From: Actinomycetota bacterium
GTDB lineage: Bacteria; Actinomycetota; Thermoleophilia; RBG-16-64-13
Assembly: GCA_003157225.1 (NCBI GenBank)
Contig: PMIZ01000197.1
Coordinates: forward strand, 8,500 to 15,190
DNA length: 6,691 nucleotides
Direction of reading: 5' to 3'
Under the pieces are notes generated by a model. It worked only from the letters and a program-made list of their open reading frames with translations, had not been told where the DNA came from and did no database searches. A program made the position numbers and the translations under genes. Shown here in pieces: positions 1-5,471 of this stretch. Each line of letters starts with the position of its first letter. The stretch's first letter is position 1.

Positions 1-38
1 CAACAGGAAGCGTTTCCACCGTCCCATGTGATCAGCGC

Positions 39-66
39 GCGGGGAGCGGTCTGCACCGCCCGCCAC
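39..66 (-). terminator. Candidate hairpin terminator after the hydrolase operon
   Basis: Read on the minus strand, this begins 15 nt after the stop codon of the alpha/beta-hydrolase. GCGGT (59-55) pairs with ACCGC (50-46) around a 4-nt loop. The helix extends outward to about 12 positions with one C-C mismatch and two G-T wobbles. No run of T follows, so it is not a classical intrinsic terminator, but placement and stability fit one in a GC-rich genome. The remaining bases at the left edge (1-38) show nothing I can call. Confidence 0.4.
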
Positions 67-81
67 CCTGCTCAAACCCAG

Positions 82-861
82 CTAAGATACCAGGCCCGCG
101 AAGCCGCGGACGAATCCGGCCACTTCTCCGGGCAACTGATAGTGCAAACCGTGGCCGCCCGGCATGGTGGTCACCTCAACCCCCATGCGCCCCGCCAACC
201 AAGTGGCCGCCTCGCCGAAGAAGGGGGGACTCTCGAGTCCGTACAGCACCGCGACCGGTCGCTCAACGCTCGCTAAGACCTTGTCGTCCGGCCGGTAGTA
301 CTCGAAGACGTTGAACTCATTCTTGATCCAGGTCTCATCGGCCGCCAGGCGCTCCCGGTAGCCCTCGGAGAGGCTGTTGTAGTCGTCTTCGCTCCCCACC
401 GTCTTCAGGAACGGCACCTTGCCGTTGGCAGTCGCCTCCCGCAACCGCTCCAGCACCAGCCCGACGTCCTTGATCCCCGCAAAGAGAGGGGGCTCATGCA
501 GCATGGCCTTGCGCACGAGCTCGGGGTACCGCAGCACCAGCGCGAGGCCGATGATGGCGCCGGAACTGTTGCCATACACGAACGCGGGAGCTACGTCGAG
601 GGCGCGGAGGAGGGCCGCGGCATCGTCGGCCTGCTCGTCGACGGTGGTGCTGTCATAGAACGCGGGACGCGGGCTGTGCGAGAAGCCCCGCCGGTCGTAG
701 CAGATGGTGGTGAATTCGCCATCGAGCAGCTCGACGACCTTGAGGTACTCTTCGGCGTCGCCCTCAGCGCCCGGTATGAGCAGTAGCGACGGTCCCGTTC
801 CCCTGAGTTCGTAGTACAGCTTGGTGCCATTGGCTTCGATAGTCCCGGTCTTCGATGGCAT
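82..861 (-). CDS. Alpha/beta-hydrolase family protein
   Basis: Predicted cytoplasmic serine hydrolase of 259 aa, a normal length for a single-domain alpha/beta-hydrolase; substrate unknown. An N-terminal strand pair is followed by LLLIPG (27-31), the probable oxyanion-hole loop. D56-RRGFSHS matches the usual DxRGxGxS turn. The nucleophile elbow is G97-N-S-S-G101, giving Ser99, and the catalytic His is probably H237 in PGGHG. The acid after strand 6 appears to be Glu210 (YGLESP) where relatives usually have Asp. The cap region (about 125-190) has no recognisable signature. There is no signal peptide or membrane segment. The ATG is preceded by GGGAG with 11 nt spacing. It starts 18 nt after the stop of the CocE-like gene, so it is probably the second gene of that operon. 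Esterase, lactonase and peroxidase-like members share this fold, so only the fold-level assignment is secure. Confidence 0.9.
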   Translation of the reverse strand: MPSKTGTIEANGTKLYYELRGTGPSLLLIPGAEGDAEEYLKVVELLDGEFTTICYDRRGFSHSPRPAFYDSTTVDEQADDAAALLRALDVAPAFVYGNSSGAIIGLALVLRYPELVRKAMLHEPPLFAGIKDVGLVLERLREATANGKVPFLKTVGSEDDYNSLSEGYRERLAADETWIKNEFNVFEYYRPDDKVLASVERPVAVLYGLESPPFFGEAATWLAGRMGVEVTTMPGGHGLHYQLPGEVAGFVRGFAGLVS

Positions 862-879
862 TGTGATGTGCTCTCCCTT

Positions 880-2628
880 CTAGCGCGGCGGGATCACGGG
901 CGCAAGCAGGAACGACTGGTGGTCGGCCCCGGTGTGAATCACGTGATCGCCCTTGTTGACCGTGTCCAAGTGCCCGTCGGTATGCCCCTCCGACGGATAC
1001 CAGTAGATGTCGCTTCCTTGCACGACCAGCCTTAGACGTTCCCCGTTTTCGAAGAAAACACTCGTAGGCCAGATCTCGATGTCCACCGGCACGACCTCAC
1101 CGGGTTCCAACTTCAGCTCGCGCGTGTGTTTGTGCCACGGCTGCCAGGGAGTCGAACGGGCCTCGTCCAACTCGCGATGGGAGGCGCGAAGCCAGCCCAA
1201 GGCGACTGGGCCGTCGTCATGGTTGCCAAAGAAGGCGAACGGAACCAGGTTGCCTGCCTTGTCTACTTTCTCGAGGGCCACGAACAGGTCGAGGTCATCG
1301 CTGCCCTCAGCCCGCACCCAGAGCCTGAGATTCATATGACCCGTGAGCTCGGTCCGCTCGGCGAAGGTCTTCTCGAACACGGCTCTCCCCGGCTCACCGG
1401 CCGCCTGCTTACCCTGGAGCAGATGCGGGCGATCCTTCACCGCCTTGACGAAGTAGTAGCTATAGCGGTCGGGGTCAGCGAGGGCGTAGTGCCGGTCGAC
1501 GTTGTATCGCACCAAGGAGGCAGCCGTCGGCGGCGTCTCGCTGAGGCTCGCTCCCGCCGCATCCAGGAAGTACTTGGTGTACTGCGTGCGGGCAGGCGGC
1601 CACTCGTTCTCCGTCCAGCTCTGGCCGGCGTAGTATCCCTCCCGCACCTCGATGATCACCTTCGGCCAGTCCTTCACGTGATTGTCGATCCCCCGCAGGA
1701 ATCTGTCGAAGAATTGCCGCTGCTTCTCCACGCTCTCGGGCAGGTAGAAATGCCACCACTTCTTGCGGCCGTGGACGATCAGCCATTTGTGTTCCGACGA
1801 GATCTGCTTGAACCCCTCCACGGTCCCGCGGTTGTGCAGGCCGTGGTCGGTCCACGACGCGACCACGAGGGCCGGCACGGTGATCTTGGAGAGATCGGCA
1901 TTCTTGCCGGCCCAGTACTCGTCGTAGAGCGGATGGAGCTTCCGCATGGCGGGCAGGTTCTCGACGCGGGTGGTCGAGAAGCGCCATGAGTCGTACACCA
2001 TCTCATTGAAGAGGGTCTCGGGAATGCCTCCGTGGGTGAACAGCTCGCGATAGAAGTCGCTCACTCCCTCCCAAGGATTGATAGCTGCGAGATGGGGCGG
2101 GTTGGCGGCGGCCACCTTCCACTGACTCCACGCGAGGTAGGAGACTCCCTGCATGCCCACCTTGCCGTTGCTCCATTCCTGGGTGCCGGCCCACTCGATG
2201 AGGTCATACATGTCGTCGACCTCCTGCATGCTCATGTAGGTGAGGTCGCCTTCTGACCACCAGCTTCCCCGCGGATCGGGATTGATGATGATGTAGCCGT
2301 TCCGGCACCAGTAGACGGGGTCGGCCGCCTCGAACTTGGTGAATTCGTTGAATTGGTCGTCGCTGAGAGCCGTGTTGCCGAGCTTCGAGTACTTGACATA
2401 GCCATGCTTCCCGTATGGTCCCCAACCGACGAGCGGCGGGAAGCGACCCGGTCTGTCGGGACGGTAGACGTCCACGTAGATGGTCGCGCCGTCGCGCATG
2501 CGCACCGCCACGTCGTACTCGATGACCATGTCCTGGGATCTCTCGGTGCGTGGGTGGAACCCGGGATAGGCCCCCGTGAACGGGGAGACGGCATCGGTGA
2601 AGACCATATCTTCGGGCTGCATCGCCAT
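880..2628 (-). CDS. CocE/NonD family serine hydrolase (peptidase S15 fold)
   Basis: A 582-aa hydrolase resembling cocaine esterase, alpha-amino-acid ester hydrolases and glutaryl-7-ACA acylases, which cleave ester or amide bonds of acyl compounds. Residues about 35-345 form the alpha/beta-hydrolase domain. It includes RMRDGATIYVDVYRP (43-57), the NPDPRGSWWSEG loop (116-127) and the elbow G161-V-S-Y-L, so Ser163 is the nucleophile. Asp261 in SWTDHGLHNRGT is the likely acid; the His is H286 (VHGRKKW) or H293. Residues about 350-580 are the C-terminal jelly-roll (PepX_C-like) domain, with LRLWVRAEGSDDLDLFVALEK and the PVALGWLRASHRELD stretch typical of the family. No signal peptide is visible, so it is probably cytoplasmic. 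The ATG has GGGAG 7 nt upstream; a second ATG two codons in is less well spaced. It is the first gene of a probable operon with the alpha/beta-hydrolase and is divergent from serA. Family is secure, substrate unknown. Confidence 0.93.
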   Translation of the reverse strand: MAMQPEDMVFTDAVSPFTGAYPGFHPRTERSQDMVIEYDVAVRMRDGATIYVDVYRPDRPGRFPPLVGWGPYGKHGYVKYSKLGNTALSDDQFNEFTKFEAADPVYWCRNGYIIINPDPRGSWWSEGDLTYMSMQEVDDMYDLIEWAGTQEWSNGKVGMQGVSYLAWSQWKVAAANPPHLAAINPWEGVSDFYRELFTHGGIPETLFNEMVYDSWRFSTTRVENLPAMRKLHPLYDEYWAGKNADLSKITVPALVVASWTDHGLHNRGTVEGFKQISSEHKWLIVHGRKKWWHFYLPESVEKQRQFFDRFLRGIDNHVKDWPKVIIEVREGYYAGQSWTENEWPPARTQYTKYFLDAAGASLSETPPTAASLVRYNVDRHYALADPDRYSYYFVKAVKDRPHLLQGKQAAGEPGRAVFEKTFAERTELTGHMNLRLWVRAEGSDDLDLFVALEKVDKAGNLVPFAFFGNHDDGPVALGWLRASHRELDEARSTPWQPWHKHTRELKLEPGEVVPVDIEIWPTSVFFENGERLRLVVQGSDIYWYPSEGHTDGHLDTVNKGDHVIHTGADHQSFLLAPVIPPR

Positions 2629-2671
2629 ACTGATACTCCCTTTTGATTCGCCCCTGGCCCTGGCTCACGCT

Positions 2672-2680
2672 AACATAGCA
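2672..2680 (-). promoter_or_regulatory. Possible extended -10 promoter for the hydrolase operon
   Basis: On the minus strand this reads TGCTATGTT, matching the extended -10 pattern TGnTATnnT. It lies about 43 nt upstream of the CocE-like start codon, which would give a leader of roughly 35-40 nt. The surrounding bases (2640-2690) are the most AT-rich part of the intergenic region. I see no good -35 box, which extended -10 promoters can lack. This is a motif match only. Confidence 0.3.
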
Positions 2681-2776
2681 GGGAAAAGCCTCGAGGTTGC
2701 AGGCTTCGGCGCCAAACGCGCGGGGTTCGACATCTCGGTGTTCAACGTCAGTCAGATCTGTGAACAAGCGCTCGAG

Positions 2777-2796
2777 GCCGGCGGCCTGCCGCCGGC
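2777..2796 (+). repeat. Perfect 9-bp inverted repeat upstream of serA
   Basis: GCCGGCGGC (2777-2785) is followed by CT and then its exact reverse complement GCCGCCGGC (2788-2796). In RNA it would form a very GC-rich hairpin, with about 8 stable pairs and a 4-nt loop. It ends 16 nt before the GGAGG of serA. No T-run follows. It could be a leader hairpin affecting serA expression, the terminator of something upstream, or an operator palindrome. The sequence does not decide between these. Confidence 0.6.
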
Positions 2797-2812
2797 AGCG
2801 CCCTAGAGATAC

Positions 2813-2817
2813 GGAGG
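2813..2817 (+). promoter_or_regulatory. serA ribosome-binding site
   Basis: GGAGG lies immediately before two consecutive GTG codons (2819 and 2822). Spacing is 1 nt to the first and 4 nt to the second, so translation more probably begins at 2822, giving 537 aa. The next ATG (codon 16) would remove the first beta-strand of the fold and is unlikely. Confidence 0.6.
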
Positions 2818-2818
2818 A

Positions 2819-4435
2819 GTGGTGGAGAGTCACGATAGCCCCAAGATCCTTATAGCCGAGCTCATGGATGAGGAGCCCGTCGCGCGACTTTCGGCCGCAT
2901 TTCCGACGGACGTGAAGTACGGGCTGAGCCACGACGAGATCCTCGCCATCATCCCCGAATATCACGCCCTCATCGTGCGGAGTGAGACCATTGTCGACAA
3001 GGCACTCCTCGAGGCCGCCGTGAACCTACGCGTGGTCGGACGAGCGGGCTCCGGACTCGACAACATCGACGTGCCCTACGCTACGCAGAGAGGCGTCGTC
3101 GTCTGCAACACGCCCGAGAGCAACGTTATCTCCGCCGCCGAGCACACCATGGGCCTGCTACTCGCTACCTCGCGCAACATTCCCTGGGCCGACCGCTTCA
3201 TCAAGAGCGGCAAGTGGGGCCGCAAGCAGTTCGAGGGCAGCGAGCTGTACGGCAAGACCCTGGGGATCATCGGGCTGGGCCGCATCGGCGGGTTGGTGTC
3301 GCAACGGGCCCGCGGGTTCGCCATGCGGGTGATCGCCTACGATCCCTACATACCCGACTCCAGGTTCGCGCATCTCAGCGTGGAGAAGAAGAACACGCTT
3401 GAAGAACTCCTCAGAGAGTCCGACTGCATCACCATCCACACGCCCCGCACCAAAGAGACCCTGAACATGATCTCCGACGAGCAGATCGCCCTCATGAAGC
3501 CGGGCATCCGCTTGGTCAACTGCGCCCGTGGCGGCCTCTACAACGAGGAAGCCCTCTACCGAGGCCTGAAGAGCGGCCATGTCGGCTCCGTGGGCATCGA
3601 CACCTGGGTGCACGAGCCCCAGTCGGCCCATCCGCTCTATGAGTTCGACAATGTGGTCGGAACCCCGCACCTGGGTGCCTCTACGCTGGAAGCGTCCAAG
3701 CGCGTGGGACAAGAAGTGGTGGAGGAGATCATCGCCGGGCTGCGGGGGGAGATCGTCAAGAACGCCGTCAATATCCCCGCGATGTCGGGCGAGGCCTACG
3801 CCAAGCTGCACGCCTTCATCCGGCTGGCCGAACAGATGGGCCTCCTCTACCGGCAGATCCGGCTCCAGCGGGCCAAGGGCATCGAGATCGTCTTCGCCGG
3901 CAGGGAGATCGACGACCCTGCCGACGCCCGCATCCTCTCGCTGGCCGCGCTCAAGGGCGTGCTGCAGGGCAGCATGGCGAGCGGCAACGTCAACTTCGTC
4001 AACGCCGGGCTTCTAGCCGAACAGATCGGCATCGAAGTGCGCGAGACCATCTCGCTCGAGAGCGGAGACTACCGGAACCTCATCCGCATGATCGTCCGGG
4101 AGGCCGACGGCAGCGAGTTCGTCATAGCCGGCACCCTCCTCGAACACAGACACCCCCGCATCGTGCAGATCGGTGAGTACGCCATATCGTTCCCGCCCGA
4201 GGGGAGACTTGCCTACGTTCCTCACAAGAATGTTCCCGGCGTTATCGGGCGAGTCGGGACCATCTTGGGTGAGTTCCACGTGAACATCTCGCGCATGGTG
4301 ACCTCGAGCGGGTCGGCCGACGGCTGCAGGGACGCGCTCATGGTGGTGAGTGTCGATAACGACGTGCCCCGGGAGGCGATCGAGCGCTGCCTCGAACTCG
4401 ACGAGATCTACGAGATGAAGATCATCGATCTGTGA
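2819..4435 (+). CDS. serA: D-3-phosphoglycerate dehydrogenase, long ASB+ACT type
   Basis: Oxidises 3-phosphoglycerate to 3-phosphohydroxypyruvate with NAD+, the first step of phosphorylated serine synthesis, in the cytoplasm. Its 538 aa match the long (type 1) enzymes. The N-terminal part of the substrate domain begins KILIAE (9-14) and includes GRAGSGLDNID (74-84). The nucleotide-binding domain has G152-L-G-R-I-G157 with Asp175 ending strand 2. Catalytic residues are Arg237 (NCARGG), Glu266 (HEP) and His284 (TPHLGAST). Residues about 325-455 form the intervening ASB domain, including VNAGLLAEQIGIEVRE. Residues about 463-538 form the ACT domain. There, H469-K-N471 and N489 have the same spacing as the serine-contacting His344, Asn346 and Asn364 of E. 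coli SerA, suggesting feedback inhibition by serine (inference). The start is one of two adjacent GTG codons. It is a lone gene, divergent from the hydrolase operon, with no serB or serC in the window. Confidence 0.94.
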   Translation: MVESHDSPKILIAELMDEEPVARLSAAFPTDVKYGLSHDEILAIIPEYHALIVRSETIVDKALLEAAVNLRVVGRAGSGLDNIDVPYATQRGVVVCNTPESNVISAAEHTMGLLLATSRNIPWADRFIKSGKWGRKQFEGSELYGKTLGIIGLGRIGGLVSQRARGFAMRVIAYDPYIPDSRFAHLSVEKKNTLEELLRESDCITIHTPRTKETLNMISDEQIALMKPGIRLVNCARGGLYNEEALYRGLKSGHVGSVGIDTWVHEPQSAHPLYEFDNVVGTPHLGASTLEASKRVGQEVVEEIIAGLRGEIVKNAVNIPAMSGEAYAKLHAFIRLAEQMGLLYRQIRLQRAKGIEIVFAGREIDDPADARILSLAALKGVLQGSMASGNVNFVNAGLLAEQIGIEVRETISLESGDYRNLIRMIVREADGSEFVIAGTLLEHRHPRIVQIGEYAISFPPEGRLAYVPHKNVPGVIGRVGTILGEFHVNISRMVTSSGSADGCRDALMVVSVDNDVPREAIERCLELDEIYEMKIIDL

Positions 4436-4495
4436 GGTCTCGAGAAGGCGCCGTCGCATCCGGCGGTGGCAAGGAGGCTGTTAGGTCGTCAGGTT

Positions 4496-4513
4496 TCCGG
4501 ACCGCCGTCTGGG
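4496..4513 (+). terminator. Weak hairpin between serA and the cupredoxin gene
   Basis: TCCGGAC (4496-4502) can pair with GTCTGGG (4507-4513), using two G-T wobbles, around a 4-nt CGCC loop, about 60 nt after the serA stop. There is no T-tract. A smaller 5-bp hairpin (CGCCG 4449-4453 with CGGCG 4461-4465) lies closer to serA. Either could help end serA transcription, but neither is strong. Confidence 0.25.
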
Positions 4514-4573
4514 GTAGTACACCACGAAACGCCACGTGCAGAGCACGGCACGGCAGGGCGAGCACTCAAAGAC

Positions 4574-4580
4574 AAGGAGG
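4574..4580 (+). promoter_or_regulatory. Cupredoxin ribosome-binding site
   Basis: AAGGAGG sits 6 nt before the ATG at 4587. It fixes the start there rather than at an in-frame GTG 51 nt upstream, whose extra residues would precede the lipoprotein signal and are not signal-like. Confidence 0.85.
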
Positions 4581-4586
4581 TCTACA

Positions 4587-5009
4587 ATGCGGCGGCTGCT
4601 TCTGTTTTCCCTGGTGCTTATCGTAGCTCTCAGCGTCTTCGCGGTCTCCTGCGGCGGGGGCAGTTCATCTTCCACCACGGCGGGCGGCGGTACCACCGTC
4701 GGCGGCGCGTCCGGCAGCACCACGGGCGCCACAACGGTTAGCACCCAGGCTAGCGGAGCCGGAGGCGCTCAGGTAACCATCCAGAACTTCGCCTTCGCTC
4801 CAGCCTCGGTCACCATCAAAGTGGGTGAGACCGTCACCTGGACCAACCAGGACTCCCCCAACCACACGGTCGTGGCCGACAACGGTGAGTTCGCCAGTGG
4901 CAGCCTGGCCACCGGAGCCACCTTCAGCTTCACTTTCAGCAAGGCGGGAACCTACCCGTACCACTGCTCCATCCACCCCACCATGAAGGGGACGGTGGTC
5001 GTACAGTAG
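4587..5009 (+). CDS. Cupredoxin (plastocyanin/amicyanin-like) lipoprotein
   Basis: A 140-aa small blue-copper protein predicted to be tethered outside the membrane and to carry single electrons. Residues 1-21 are a signal peptide: MRRLL, a hydrophobic core, then A-V-S before Cys22, the likely lipidated cysteine. Residues 23-61 are a flexible Gly/Ser/Thr/Ala-rich tether. Residues about 62-140 form one cupredoxin domain opening VTIQNFAFAPASVTIKVGETV. The type-1 copper ligands are all visible: His93 (NHTV), Cys127, His130 and Met133 in YHCSIHPTMKG, with the C-x2-H-x2-M loop spacing of the amicyanin/plastocyanin group. The ATG has AAGGAGG 6 nt upstream. It follows serA by about 150 bp on the same strand, enough for its own promoter, although I find no clear one. 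No oxidase, nitrite reductase or amine dehydrogenase partner lies nearby, so its redox partner is unknown. Confidence 0.92.
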   Translation: MRRLLLFSLVLIVALSVFAVSCGGGSSSSTTAGGGTTVGGASGSTTGATTVSTQASGAGGAQVTIQNFAFAPASVTIKVGETVTWTNQDSPNHTVVADNGEFASGSLATGATFSFTFSKAGTYPYHCSIHPTMKGTVVVQ

Positions 5010-5019
5010 CGCCGGGTCT

Positions 5020-5058
5020 GCCGCGATCGACGACGCTCATCGCGCCGCCGGTCGCGGC
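5020..5058 (+). terminator. Hairpin between convergent genes
   Basis: Bases 5020-5029 (GCCGCGATCG) pair with 5049-5058 (CGGTCGCGGC) as a 10-bp stem with one T-G wobble around a 19-nt loop. It starts 10 nt after the cupredoxin stop and ends 13 nt before the Rieske gene's stop. It could terminate the plus-strand transcript; on the minus strand the wobble becomes a C-A mismatch, so it is weaker there. No T-tract is present on either side. Confidence 0.4.
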
Positions 5059-5071
5059 CAATGGGCCCAGG

Positions 5072-5443
5072 TCAGACGGCGACGGGAGGCTTCTCCGGTC
5101 CCATGTAGATCTCGTCGCCGTCTACCTTGACGCTGTAGGTGCGTAGCGGTCTCGGGTGTCGGAGCAGCTTCCCGACGCTGAGCGCGGCCCCCTCCCAGTC
5201 GGTCCAGCGAACCACGCTGCCATCCCTCAGGTCGAATCGGGAATGGTGACGTGGGCAGGTGACGATGGTTCCCTCCAGGGTCCCGTCCGCCAGATGTCCC
5301 CCCATGTGCGGGCATCTCGCATCGGCAACGAAGTACTCCGCGCCGATCTTCGCCACCAGTAGCTCGTGCTCGTCGAGCGTGACGGCCTTCATGCCGCCCC
5401 CCTCGATGCCCGCGGTCGTCGTCAGCTTGATGAAATCGCTCAT
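5072..5443 (-). CDS. Rieske [2Fe-2S] ferredoxin-like protein
   Basis: A 123-aa soluble single-domain Rieske protein expected to bind a [2Fe-2S] cluster and transfer electrons in the cytoplasm. The cluster motifs are complete: C44-P-H46 in the first loop (ARCPHMGGHLADG) and C63-P-R-H66 in the second (VTCPRHHSRFDLRDG). The spacing is that of ferredoxin components of Rieske oxygenases and NirD-like proteins. The Cys pair that forms a disulphide in bc1-type Rieske proteins is absent (M47 and H67 follow the motifs), which points to the ferredoxin type. There is no signal peptide or membrane anchor. I chose the ATG at 5443, which has AAAGG 8 nt upstream; an in-frame GTG at 5452 overlaps that site and is unlikely. 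It lies 28 nt after the stop of the exporter gene, so it is probably co-transcribed. No oxygenase or reductase partner is in the window, so its client is unknown. Confidence 0.92.
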   Translation of the reverse strand: MSDFIKLTTTAGIEGGGMKAVTLDEHELLVAKIGAEYFVADARCPHMGGHLADGTLEGTIVTCPRHHSRFDLRDGSVVRWTDWEGAALSVGKLLRHPRPLRTYSVKVDGDEIYMGPEKPPVAV

Positions 5444-5451
5444 TCTGCCCA

Positions 5452-5456
5452 CCTTT
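5452..5456 (-). promoter_or_regulatory. Rieske gene ribosome-binding site
   Basis: On the minus strand AAAGG lies 8 nt before the ATG at 5443. It supports that ATG over the GTG at 5452, which would overlap the site. It falls in the short gap after the exporter stop, as expected for translation from a shared transcript. Confidence 0.6.
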
Positions 5457-5471
5457 AGCTAGCTCGATAGT

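Noticed and set aside
1126..1989. Plus-strand open frame of 287 codons opposite the CocE-like gene
   Set aside because: It lies wholly antisense to a gene with clear family motifs; the translation has no recognisable domain. Long antisense frames are expected where codons end mostly in G or C.
2204..2965. Minus-strand open frame of 253 codons spanning the intergenic region and the starts of two genes
   Set aside because: It overlaps both serA and the CocE-like gene in a different frame; the translation is Arg/Gly-rich and low in hydrophobics, typical of a frame-shifted shadow.
3158..3811. Minus-strand open frame of 217 codons inside serA
   Set aside because: It is antisense to the conserved catalytic core of SerA and has no protein family features; a shadow of GC-biased codon use.
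4449..4465. CGCCG/CGGCG hairpin after serA as a terminator
   Set aside because: Only 5 pairs, a 7-nt loop and no T-tract; too weak to list as a separate feature.
4536..4586. Upstream GTG extension of the cupredoxin gene by 17 residues
   Set aside because: The ATG at 4587 has AAGGAGG at ideal spacing and begins a proper lipoprotein signal; the extension is polar and charged and would bury the signal.
4587..5443. Cupredoxin and Rieske protein as a single electron-transfer module
   Set aside because: The genes are convergent, separated by a hairpin, and predicted to be on opposite sides of the membrane (lipoprotein outside, soluble Rieske inside), so direct partnership is unlikely.
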